From positions 2,181,430 to 2,245,429 of the forward strand of contig CP030885.1 in NCBI GenBank assembly GCA_006969625.1: DNA of 64,000 bases, written 5' to 3'. The DNA is from Rhodospirillaceae bacterium (GTDB lineage: Bacteria; Pseudomonadota; Alphaproteobacteria; Kiloniellales; DSM-21159). The notes beneath the pieces are model-generated. The model ran no database searches, was not told where the DNA came from, and was given only the letters and a program-made list of their open reading frames with translations. The position numbers were made by a program, and so were the translations under genes. Positions 20,575 through 27,813 of the stretch are shown piece by piece. Every line of letters begins with the position of its first letter. Position 1 is the first letter of the stretch.

Positions 20575-20609
20575 GAAAAAATGGCCCCGCCGGGGATGCG
20601 CGCGGGGCC
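20575..20609 (-). terminator. Probable minus-strand terminator without a partner gene
   Basis: Arms GGCCCCGC (20583-20590) and GCGGGGCC (20602-20609) flank an 11-base loop. The T-run lies on the minus-strand side (AAAAAA at about 20575-20581 on plus). It would terminate a leftward transcript, yet no leftward gene now ends here. It may have served a gene displaced when the IS or island arrived, or act bidirectionally for the PAS gene. Confidence 0.45.
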
Positions 20610-20767
20610 GAGGGGAGGGATGGAGGAGACGGGATGTCTCTGACACTCCCAAGGTGGGCCTGCCGCACTGCCGCCGCAGTGACACGGATCACAGCCTCGC
20701 GCGCCCAAGGCCCGGAAGCCTTCGCCCCAGACTGCGCCGCAACCAAATCCGGATGAGTGCCCAACCC

Positions 20768-22041
20768 GAGACATAGGTGACGGAACGTACCGGACACATG
20801 GGTAACACTTTCCGCTTTGCGCGGGGGGTGTCGATGCCATGGAGAGAGAGTTCGGTTATGGACGAGCGTCTGCGTTTCGTTGCCCGCCTGCTCGACGGCG
20901 AGCGGATGAGCGACGTCTGTCGGGAGTTCGGGATTTCCCGCAAGACCGGCTACAAGATCTATGCGCGCTACCGCGAGGAGGGGGCCTACGCCCTGTGCGA
21001 CCGGTCACGGCGGCCGGTGCGCTACGCCAACCAGCTACCGGCGCCGGTCGAGGCGCTGATCGTTTCGACCAAGCGCGACAAACCGCATTGGGGCGCGCGC
21101 AAGATCCGCGAGTTGCTGATCCGGCGCCTGGCCGGCGACGTGCGGATCCCGGCGCAGAGCACGGTGCACGCCGTGCTCGACCGTCACGGCCTGGTCCAGC
21201 GCGCGCGCAAACGCCGCAACGCGGCCAAAGGAACGCCGCTGTCGGCCGCGCACGCGCCCAACGATCTGTGGTGCGTCGATTTCAAGGGCGAGTTCAAGCT
21301 CGGCAACGGCCGCTACTGTTACCCTTTGACGGTGACCGACCAGGCCTCGCGCTACATCCTCGCCTGCGATGCCCTCGAGAGCACCAAGGAGCCCGGTGCC
21401 TTCGCGGCCTTCGAGCGCCTGTTCTCCGCGCACGGCCTGCCCCAGGCGATCCGCAGCGACAACGGCCTGCCCTTCGCCAGCCCCAACGGGCTCTACAATC
21501 TCTCGCGCCTGTCGGTCTGGTGGCTCAGGCTGGGCATCGCGATCGAACGCATCCCGCCCGGCAAGCCCCAGCGCAACGGACGCCACGAGCGCATGCATCT
21601 CACGCTCAAGACGGAAACCACCAAGCCGGCACGCCACAATGTCCTGCAGCAGCAGGCACGCTTCGACGATTTCGTCCGCGAATTCAATGCCCAACGGCCG
21701 CACGAAGCGCTCGGCATGCGCACGCCGGCAGAGCTCTACCGCCCCTCCACAAGGCTCTATCGCGGATTGGACGAGATCGTCTATCCCTTCCACGACCGTG
21801 ACGTCCTAGTCACCGCCTGCGGGCGCATCTGCATGCACCGCAAGAAGATCAAACTCTCGACCGTGCTCGCCGGGCAGCGGCTGGGACTCAAGGAAGTCGA
21901 CGAGGAAATCTGGCTCGTCTCCTTCCTGCACTACGACCTGGGCTACATCGACCTCGAACAGAGGACCCTACAAACCATCGACACCCCATTCGGCACGAGG
22001 GTGTCACCCATGTCTTAGGAACGATCCGTTACCCATGTCTC
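20768..22041 (+). mobile_element. IS481-family insertion sequence
   Basis: About 1.27 kb with imperfect terminal inverted repeats of about 41 bases (33 of 41 matching) starting GAGACAT at 20768 and ending ATGTCTC at 22041. Each end holds two direct copies of ACATGGGT(A/G)AC, a common layout for transposase binding in IS481 elements. One transposase gene fills the element. No target duplication is evident. Its right end is 20 bp from the island boundary, on the chromosomal side. Confidence 0.85.
20834..22018 (+). CDS. IS481-family transposase
   Basis: 394 residues. An N-terminal helix-turn-helix (RMSDVCREFGISRKTGYKI) is followed by an integrase-core DDE domain: Asp in WCVDFKGEF, Asp in RSDNGLPF, Glu in NGRHERMH. 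A C-terminal extension after the core (about residues 300-394) is typical of this IS481 subgroup. ATG at 20834 is preferred over an upstream in-frame ATG at 20777 that lies inside the terminal repeat. The frame is intact, so the element may still be active. Confidence 0.93.
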   Translation: MPWRESSVMDERLRFVARLLDGERMSDVCREFGISRKTGYKIYARYREEGAYALCDRSRRPVRYANQLPAPVEALIVSTKRDKPHWGARKIRELLIRRLAGDVRIPAQSTVHAVLDRHGLVQRARKRRNAAKGTPLSAAHAPNDLWCVDFKGEFKLGNGRYCYPLTVTDQASRYILACDALESTKEPGAFAAFERLFSAHGLPQAIRSDNGLPFASPNGLYNLSRLSVWWLRLGIAIERIPPGKPQRNGRHERMHLTLKTETTKPARHNVLQQQARFDDFVREFNAQRPHEALGMRTPAELYRPSTRLYRGLDEIVYPFHDRDVLVTACGRICMHRKKIKLSTVLAGQRLGLKEVDEEIWLVSFLHYDLGYIDLEQRTLQTIDTPFGTRVSPMS

Positions 22042-22060
22042 CGGGCTGGACAGTTCCAGG

Positions 22061-22195
22061 GTGGCGGAGACGGAGGGAGAGAATTTAAACACCCTCTTCG
22101 AAACTCTGGCCGAATACGAAGCCCAGCTAGAGCCGCTTCGCCACGAATTTGCCGCCGACCATGACAAGGTAGAACCGGTAGGGCCGCAGCTATGA
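22061..22195 (+). pseudogene. Detached C-terminal coding segment of the island's serine recombinase
   Basis: An open frame runs from the att core to TGA at 22193-22195 and has no start codon or ribosome site of its own. Its 44 residues (ending DHDKVEPVGPQL) are charged and helical in character. The frame matches that of the recombinase gene across the shared TGGCGGAG at 42624: both read xTG-GCG-GAG. The stop overlaps the mobC ATG as ATGA. I infer it is the native recombinase tail, separated from the body by integration. It is presumably untranslated in the integrated state. Alternative: remnant of an unrelated gene cut by the IS. Confidence 0.65.
22062..22069 (+). other. attL core of the island
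   Basis: TGGCGGAG matches the 3' end of tRNA-Ser at 42624-42631. The following bases ACGGAGGGA align with GGGGTGGGA at the other end (14 of 17 overall). Position is fixed by reading-frame continuity as well as by the repeat. Serine recombinases exchange at a 2-bp core, which should lie within these 8 bases. Confidence 0.7.
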
Positions 22196-22617
22196 GCGCT
22201 CCCGCCTCCAAGTCATTCGCCAGCGCTGCGGCATCCTCTGCCGCTTCCGGCAAGCAGCAACGCCCTGCGCCGTTCTCGATCCGCCTGAGCGCCGAAGAAC
22301 GCGCGGCTCTCGAACGCAAAGCCGGGAGCCGTCCGCTCGGGGCGTACATCCGCTCCAAGCTGCTGGATGGCGAAGAGTCACGCCGTAAGCCTGCCCGCAC
22401 CGCCTCGATAGACTACGCGCTGCTGGGCCAGGTACTTGGCAAGCTTGGTAAGTCCGAACAAACCACCTGCCTGTTTCTGCTGGCCGTGGCCGCCGAAGCC
22501 GAGCGAGTCGCCATGGGCGAGGAAGAGCGCGCCGCTCTGGATCGGGCTTGCGCCGATGTGCGGGAGATGCGGGCGCTGCTGATCAAGGCTCTTGGCCTGC
22601 GGGTCGAAGAGCCGTGA
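22192..22617 (+). CDS. mobC: MobC-like relaxosome accessory protein
   Basis: 141 residues. A low-complexity N-terminus leads to PFSIRLSAEERAALERKAG followed by PLGAYIRSKLL, the ribbon-helix-helix-like block of MobC accessory proteins, then helices. MobC proteins bind oriT and help the relaxase open the nick site. The ATG overlaps the preceding partial frame (ATGA), and its stop overlaps the relaxase GTG (GTGA). In the integrated state it has no obvious promoter of its own: 130 bp upstream is the island edge. Confidence 0.85.
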   Translation: MSAPASKSFASAAASSAASGKQQRPAPFSIRLSAEERAALERKAGSRPLGAYIRSKLLDGEESRRKPARTASIDYALLGQVLGKLGKSEQTTCLFLLAVAAEAERVAMGEEERAALDRACADVREMRALLIKALGLRVEEP

Positions 22618-23948
22618 TCCTGGTCGGCAATCAGCGCGGCGGCGGGCGCGATCTGGCCCGGCATTTGATGAAGACCGAGAACGAACAGGTCGAAGTGGCC
22701 GAGCTGCGCGGCTTTGTGGCGGGCGATCTCGATGGCGCGTTCCGGGAGACCTATGCGATCAGCCGGGGCACTAGATGCAGGCAATATCTCTTCTCACTGA
22801 GCCTCAACCCGCCCAAGGGCGCGGAAGTTTCAGACAAAGCGTTCTTCGGCGCAATCACACAGGCCGAGACCAAGCTCGGTCTTGAAGGGCAGCCCCGCGC
22901 TGTTGTCTTCCATGAAAAGCGCGGCGATGACGGGGCGCTCCGCCGCCACGCCCATGCGGTGTGGAGCCGGATCGATACAGACGAGATGAAGGCGATCCCG
23001 CTGCCGCACTCAAAGCGCAAGCTCCAGGATGTGGCGCGTGATCTCCATCTTGAGCATGGCTGGACCATGCCGCGCGGCCTGGCGGTCAGTGGTCAGCGCG
23101 ATCCACGCAACTTCACCCTGGCCGAATGGCAGCAGGCACGGCGGATCAAGGAAGACCCGCGAGAGATCAAGACGGCGTTTCAGGATGCCTGGGCGATCTC
23201 CGATTCCAAAGCAGCTCTCACCCATGCCCTGCAAGAGCGGGGCTACTGGCTCGCCAGAGGCGACAAGCGCGGCCATGTCGCCGTGGATCGTCACGGCGAG
23301 GTGCACAGCATCGCCAAGCGCGTGGGTGTGAAGACGGCTGCCGTGCGCGAACGGCTGGGCGATACGGACGCTCTGCCTTCCGTAGCAGATGCCAAGATCG
23401 AGATCGCACGGGCGATGCAGGCCAAGATGGAGGCCTACCAGCGCGAGGTCGAGGAGAAGGAGGAACGCGAAAAGCAGGAGGCCATCCGCAGGCGCGAAGC
23501 CTTGAAAGCCCGTCAGGAGGCCGAGCGGCGAACGGCTCAAGAGGCGGCGCAGCGCAAGCAGGAGGCGGAAGAGCGCGAACGTCAGGCCCGCCTGCGCGGC
23601 GGCTTGCTGGGCCTGTGGGACAGGCTACGCGGTGAACGCAAGCGGACATTGGAGCGCAATGCCCAGGAGGCCGCGCTTGCCCGCCAGCGGGATCGGGTTG
23701 AGAGAGACAAGCTCACCGCCGCTCAGCTCGCCCAGCGCCGCGAAGTGGTCAAGGAACGGGCGCAGCAGCGCGAGACGAACGAGGCCGTCACACGCGATCT
23801 CACGGAAGACGCCAAGGTCTTCCGACAAATGGAGAGTGACGCCGATGCCGAGCGCGACGCCCGCAAAGAGGCTTTCAAGGAACGCAGGCGCAGCGAAGAC
23901 CGTCCGCGCCGCCGCTCAAGGCAACGCGAAGGGCCGAGCTTGGAGTGA
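22614..23948 (+). CDS. Relaxase / mobilization nuclease (MobA/VirD2-like)
   Basis: 444 residues, GTG start within GTGA. The N-terminal about 200 residues form the relaxase: the opening ILVGNQRGGGRDLARHLM, tyrosine-containing helices (ETYAISRG), and the metal-binding HUH-type cluster RRHAHAVWSRID at about residues 115-126. It nicks oriT and stays bound to the 5' end for transfer. Residues about 260-444 are a long, highly charged, probably coiled-coil tail rich in R/E/Q. Combined with MobC upstream and the coupling protein at 38.3 kb it makes the element mobilizable. The nucleophilic Tyr is not assigned. Confidence 0.85.
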   Translation: MILVGNQRGGGRDLARHLMKTENEQVEVAELRGFVAGDLDGAFRETYAISRGTRCRQYLFSLSLNPPKGAEVSDKAFFGAITQAETKLGLEGQPRAVVFHEKRGDDGALRRHAHAVWSRIDTDEMKAIPLPHSKRKLQDVARDLHLEHGWTMPRGLAVSGQRDPRNFTLAEWQQARRIKEDPREIKTAFQDAWAISDSKAALTHALQERGYWLARGDKRGHVAVDRHGEVHSIAKRVGVKTAAVRERLGDTDALPSVADAKIEIARAMQAKMEAYQREVEEKEEREKQEAIRRREALKARQEAERRTAQEAAQRKQEAEERERQARLRGGLLGLWDRLRGERKRTLERNAQEAALARQRDRVERDKLTAAQLAQRREVVKERAQQRETNEAVTRDLTEDAKVFRQMESDADAERDARKEAFKERRRSEDRPRRRSRQREGPSLE

Positions 23949-24220
23949 TAGCCGATAGGAATTGGAAGGCAGGGTGCGTCTCGCACCCCTGCCTCTCTGG
24001 CGAAGAGTGGGGTAGCAAGGGCAAGGAGGTTCCGAACGAGGGTCCGCGCCCGATAAGGGCGTGGAGACGTTTGGATGCCTTGCCCGCGCGAGGGGCGAAG
24101 CCCCTTAGCAATCGACTCAAAGGGCCGCGCCAGGTGCTCTCCACCTCCTTTACCCAACCTGCGTTTTGCACAGCCTGACTGAACCTTTCCAACCGTCTTC
24201 AAAGTGGGGCCGGTCAGTTT
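23949..24220 (+). other. Intergenic region after the relaxase with two hairpins
   Basis: No credible gene. A hairpin with 11 paired bases and one bulge (arms 23968-23978 and 23982-23993, loop TCT) follows the relaxase stop by 20 bp and probably ends or protects its mRNA. A second, GGGGC-GAA-GCCCC followed by TT, is near 24094-24106. A 20-bp sequence at 24063-24082 recurs exactly at 26382-26401. Confidence 0.55.
24063..24082 (+). repeat. 20-bp direct repeat, copy 1
   Basis: GGAGACGTTTGGATGCCTTG is present here and again, identical and in the same orientation, at 26382-26401. The two copies bracket the Fic gene and the IS5-type element. Confidence 0.85.
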
Positions 24221-24314
24221 TGGGTACTTTCGGATATGTTTTTGGGTACTGTGCTGTGCGCCTATTACTACCCAATCTTGCATTTTTGGATATTTATGGG
24301 TAAAATTATGGGTA
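24221..24314 (+). promoter_or_regulatory. Cluster of five TGGGTA/TACCCA motifs upstream of the Fic gene
   Basis: TGGGTA occurs at 24221, 24243, 24297 and 24309, and its complement TACCCA at 24269, within 94 AT-rich bases that end at the fic start codon. Spacings are 22, 26, 28 and 12. The density suggests an operator array, perhaps bound by the winged-helix C-terminus of the Fic protein itself. Confidence 0.5.
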
Positions 24315-25366
24315 TGAGTTTGAATATCGAGTCATTGTTGATCACGCCGCAATTCCTCTCGCTGATTGCCGAGCTGGACGAGTTCAAGGGCGCCTGGAGG
24401 GCGCTGGGCACGCTGGCCCCCGAACGCCTCTCGGCCCTGCGCCATGTCGCGACCATCGAGAGCATCGGCTCCTCGACCCGTATCGAGGGCGCGAAGCTCT
24501 CGGACCGCGAGGTCGAACGCCTGCTTTCCAATCTCGAAGTCCGGCCCTTCGAGACCCGTGACGAGCAGGAGGTGGCGGGCTATGCCCAGACGATGGAAAC
24601 GGTGTTCGCCCATGCGGACTCCATCGCCTTGAGCGAGAACCACATCAAGCAGCTTCACCGCGACCTGCTGCGCCATAGCGCCAAGGATGAGCGCCACCGC
24701 GGCGAGTACAAGACCGCGCCGAACCATGTCAGCGCCTTTAATGAAGAAGGGCGCGAGATCGGGGTGATCTTCGAGACCGCCAGCCCCTTCGATACGCCAG
24801 TGCGCATGCGCGAGCTGGTCGAATGGACAAAGCAAGCCCTGGAGGACCGTTCGCTGCACCCGCTGCTGGTGATCGGGGTCTTCACGGTGGTCTTCCTGGA
24901 GATCCACCCTTTTCAGGACGGCAACGGCCGTCTCTCGCGCATCCTGACCACACTGCTGCTGCTGCGCGCGGGCTATGCCTATGTGCCGTATTCCTCGCTC
25001 GAGAGCGTCATTGAGCAGAGCAAGGAAGGCTATTACCTGGCCCTGCGCCAGACCCAGGCGACCATCCGCACGGACGCGCCGGACTGGCAGCCCTGGCTGT
25101 CCTTCTTCCTCAACAGCCTGCGCCAGCAAAAGCTGCGCCTGGAAAGGAAGCTGGAACGCGAACGCATCACAGCCGCCGCGCTGCCTGCCCTTTCCCTCGA
25201 AATCCTGGAGCTCGCCAAAGAGCACGGCAGGCTCACGATCAGCGAAGTCGTCACGCTGACCGGCGCCAACCGCAACACGGTCAAGAAGCACCTGCAGGCA
25301 CTCGTCGCCGCCAATCACCTGGCCCAGCACGGCAGGGGCAAGGGCACATGGTACGGGCGAGCATAA
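24314..25366 (+). CDS. Fic family protein with C-terminal winged helix
   Basis: 350 residues. It has an N-terminal Fic_N-like region with the inhibitory motif STRIEG (Ser54-Gly59; class II, helix before the Fic core). The catalytic loop HPFQDGNGRLSR starts at His198 and is complete, so AMP-transfer chemistry is plausible. The last 70 residues (GRLTISEVVTLTGANRNTVKKHL) form a winged helix for DNA binding. Such stand-alone Fic-wHTH proteins are widespread in mobile elements; targets are usually unknown. ATG at 24314 is chosen, but in-frame ATGs at 24308 and 24296 are possible and none has a strong ribosome site. GC content is higher than the upstream region. Confidence 0.88.
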   Translation: MSLNIESLLITPQFLSLIAELDEFKGAWRALGTLAPERLSALRHVATIESIGSSTRIEGAKLSDREVERLLSNLEVRPFETRDEQEVAGYAQTMETVFAHADSIALSENHIKQLHRDLLRHSAKDERHRGEYKTAPNHVSAFNEEGREIGVIFETASPFDTPVRMRELVEWTKQALEDRSLHPLLVIGVFTVVFLEIHPFQDGNGRLSRILTTLLLLRAGYAYVPYSSLESVIEQSKEGYYLALRQTQATIRTDAPDWQPWLSFFLNSLRQQKLRLERKLERERITAAALPALSLEILELAKEHGRLTISEVVTLTGANRNTVKKHLQALVAANHLAQHGRGKGTWYGRA

Positions 25367-25400
25367 TTTGGATGCTCTGCTCGCCTATCAGCGAGCACCT

Positions 25401-26167
25401 CTAGGCCATGGACTCGTAAGTTCGCAGCCAGATTTGGATGGCGGCGAGCTTGAGCATGGCGAGGTAGTTGGCGGCGTGTTTTTCGTAGCGCGTGGCGAGG
25501 CGGCGGAAGTGTTTGATGCGGTTGAAGAATCGCTCGATGCGGTTGCGCTGGCGGTAGAGTCGCGGGCTGAAGCAGGGTTTCCACTTGCGGTGCGGCATCG
25601 CCGGGATGTTGGGGGCGGCGCCGGGCGCCTCGATGGCCCGTCGCAGCCAGTCGGCGTCGTAGGCCTTGTCCGCCAGCAGGATCGTGCCCGGCTGCAGGCG
25701 GTCGAGCAGGTCGGCGGCGCCGGGGCAGTCGCCCGCCTGTCCCGGGCTCAGGGTGAGGATCAGCGGCAAGCCGCGCGCGTCGGTGAGCGCGTGCACCTTG
25801 GTGGTCAGGCCGCCGCGCGAGCGGCCCATACAGCGATCCGGGTGGCTTTTTTTGAGTTCGCCGCGTGCTGATGAACGCGCACCGAGGTGGTGTCGATCAT
25901 CTGCACCTCGCCGTCGTAAGCTTCTGTGATCGCAGCCATAATTCGGTCGAACACACCGGCCTTGCGCCACCGCACGAAGCGGTTGTAGCAGGTCGTGTAG
26001 GGGCCGAAATCCTTGGGCAGAGCGCGCCATGGCGCGCCCGTGCGCAACACCCAAAAGATCCCGTTCAGAACCCGCCGGTCGTCGACCCGCGGAACCCCGC
26101 GCGGCTTGTTCGGCAGCAGGGGTTGGATCACCGACCACTCGAAATCCGTCAGCGCGTAGTTCGCCAT
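25401..26167 (-). CDS. IS5-family transposase, produced by -1 frameshift of orfA and orfB
   Basis: The first frame runs from ATG 26167 (MANYALTDFEWSVIQPLL) to 25805 and carries the DUF4096-like N-terminus and the first catalytic Asp region (QMIDTTSVRVHQHAA). The second frame carries GGLTTKVHAL, DKAYDADWLR and the DDE end RNRIERFFNRIKHFRR, to 25401. The switch point is a run of seven A (plus-strand T at 25847-25853), where a -1 slip joins the two. Programmed slips of this kind are known in the IS427 group. ATG 26167 has a good AGGAG site. The stop TAG lies in the terminal CTAG. Confidence 0.85.
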
Positions 26168-26240
26168 GGCAAATCTCCTTTGCCATGGTGAATCATGCCA
26201 CGCCGCGTCGCTCAAAGACTTTTATGAGTGTATGGCCTAG
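25401..26240 (-). mobile_element. IS5-family element (IS427-like, two-frame transposase)
   Basis: About 840 bp. The ends read CTAGGCCATGGACTCGTAA at 25401 and the near-complement ending ATGGCCTAG at 26240, so inverted repeats of about 15-19 bases are bordered by CTAG, which may be the target duplication. It contains one transposase split over two frames at a run of seven A on the coding strand. It lies 34 bp after the Fic gene. Confidence 0.85.
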
Positions 26241-26524
26241 GGTACCGGGGAGACACTAGCGAATAGCTGGGTCGGCGACCGCTAATCCGATTTACGACAC
26301 CGAGCATCTCTGGCAGCATTCCTATGCGCGAAGCACATCCGTAGGATGCACAGGTGAGAAATGCTGTACGAACGTCCGCGCGGAGACGTTTGGATGCCTT
26401 GTCCTTGCGGTACATAAAATCCTCTATGCGATTCCGAAATCGCAACAATAGCGCAGGATGTTATTTATTGTGTTACAATTATACATGTGAATTCGAGGCG
26501 CAATCAAAAATAAGGAGATAAACT
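26241..26524 (+). other. Region upstream of hamA
   Basis: No gene seen. GC drops sharply from about 26400. Contains the second copy of a 20-bp repeat (26382-26401), an inverted repeat GCGATT-CCGA-AATCGC (26428-26443), and an AT-rich stretch (26460-26490, with TACAAT and TATACA) that probably holds the Hachiman promoter, although no well-spaced -35 is clear. Confidence 0.5.
26382..26401 (+). repeat. 20-bp direct repeat, copy 2
   Basis: Exact second copy of the sequence at 24063-24082, same orientation. The similarity does not extend past the 20 bases. Confidence 0.85.
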
Positions 26525-27472
26525 CTGCCGCAGATACTAGCAAGTGATTTATACAGTATTGTTGCGGGCGACCCTGAAGAGTTGGGTGTTCATCTCCAAC
26601 TCGTGGAAAGAGATGTGGCAGTCGAAGACTGTGCCGCTCGATTGCATTGTCATTGTCTGACGGTCGATGGCAATGGACGCGTCAAACCCGAGCGGTTGGC
26701 CGAATTTATGCGGAACGCCATTGTCGATTATGCAATTCCAAAATCCAGAATGGATGACGCGCGTGCTCGCGATGCAAAGCATAAATCCGGAAGTGCTGTT
26801 GCCGCCCTGCATCATGAGGCAATCGGAACATTCACTGACCTAAGTAACACAGGTGAAGGCGGTGAAATGCTGCTCTACCTGCTCGCTGAGCGTTTTCTCA
26901 AAGTACCGCAAGTGCTGTGCAAGATGGACCTTAAGACCGACTCTCACATGCATTACCACGGGGCAGACGGTGTCTATGCCTCTGTAAACGAAGACGGGCT
27001 ACTAAAACTATTCTGGGGTGAATCCAAAGTCTACGCGAACCCCACTGATGCGATCCGAGATTGCTTGAAATCGCTTGCTCCGTTCTTGATAGAAATTGAT
27101 CACGAAGGCGCCGGGCGGGAACGTGACCTCGTTCTCTTGAGCGATAAAGCCGATTTGAACGATCCAGAGCTGACGGCTGCGTTCAAGAAATATTTTGACC
27201 GCACATCGCCACTATCCAATCGTGTAGAGTATTGCGGCATCGCTTTAATTGCATTTGATGCCGACTTCTATCCTAAAGACGGTGTCAAAGCTATAGCTGA
27301 TAAAATCGCATCGGCAGCAAAATTAGAAATGAAAAAATGGATCAAGAACGTCAAAAATAGAGTCTCTGCGGAAAAGTTGGAGAGCTTCGATATTCAGTTC
27401 TTTTGTGTTCCACTGCCATCCGCAGACGGGTTTCGTGAATCATTCCTTAAGGCACTTGGAATCGATAAATGA
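26525..27472 (+). CDS. hamA: Hachiman anti-phage protein HamA (DUF1837 nuclease)
   Basis: About 315 residues if started at the CTG at 26525, which sits 7 bases after a perfect AAGGAG; the first standard start in frame is TTG at 26582, which lacks a ribosome site and would lose conserved-looking sequence (DLYSIVAGDPEEL). The domain is DUF1837, the effector of Hachiman defence. A PD-(D/E)xK-like site is visible: Asp in HGADGVY, then GESK (Glu166 and Lys168 counted from the CTG). In studied systems HamA is a DNA nuclease held in check by the HamB helicase. The stop overlaps hamB by ATGA. Low GC relative to the chromosome marks it as acquired. HamB is interrupted, so function is doubtful. Confidence 0.82.
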   Translation: MPQILASDLYSIVAGDPEELGVHLQLVERDVAVEDCAARLHCHCLTVDGNGRVKPERLAEFMRNAIVDYAIPKSRMDDARARDAKHKSGSAVAALHHEAIGTFTDLSNTGEGGEMLLYLLAERFLKVPQVLCKMDLKTDSHMHYHGADGVYASVNEDGLLKLFWGESKVYANPTDAIRDCLKSLAPFLIEIDHEGAGRERDLVLLSDKADLNDPELTAAFKKYFDRTSPLSNRVEYCGIALIAFDADFYPKDGVKAIADKIASAAKLEMKKWIKNVKNRVSAEKLESFDIQFFCVPLPSADGFRESFLKALGIDK

Positions 27473-27813
27473 AGGATACAGAGCTTTTTGATTGGTTGGT
27501 TCACGAGGCTCTGCAGGCAGACATAGCCAAGCTCACGCAGCTCACTGTTGTAAGGGAAATCACAAATCTGGAAGAAAGTTTTGTGTGCGAAAATCCACAG
27601 CAGGAGTTCAATTGGCAGGAGCTTTTGCTTGCTGGAAGTCTGCTAGCCAGATCGGATCAGCGCGAGCATCAGGAGGCTGCGCTGCGGATTGCGACTGCGG
27701 CGGTCACGCTGGAAAATGCACGAGATACCCAAGACGCTGGAGCCATTCTCCTAGAGAAGCTTTCCAATCATCGGGCCGTTGAGCTGAACACCCGCAAAAA
27801 CCTAGCCCGATAG
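27469..27813 (+). pseudogene. hamB: N-terminal fragment of Hachiman helicase HamB, cut by IS
   Basis: 114 residues beginning MKDTELFDWLVHEAL, linked to hamA by ATGA as expected for hamB. The helical sequence (REITNLEESF, LLLAGSLLARSD, AALRIATAAV) resembles the N-terminal region of HamB-type helicases as I recall the family. The frame ends at TAG just as the inserted IS begins, and the helicase motor resumes after the IS in another frame. I infer one original hamB gene split by insertion. The alternative, a small independent gene, cannot be excluded without homologue comparison. Confidence 0.6.

Noticed and set aside
23968..23993. Hairpin after the relaxase as the oriT
   Set aside because: It lies downstream of the relaxase and looks like an mRNA end; oriT is usually upstream of mobC. 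Left as hairpin only.
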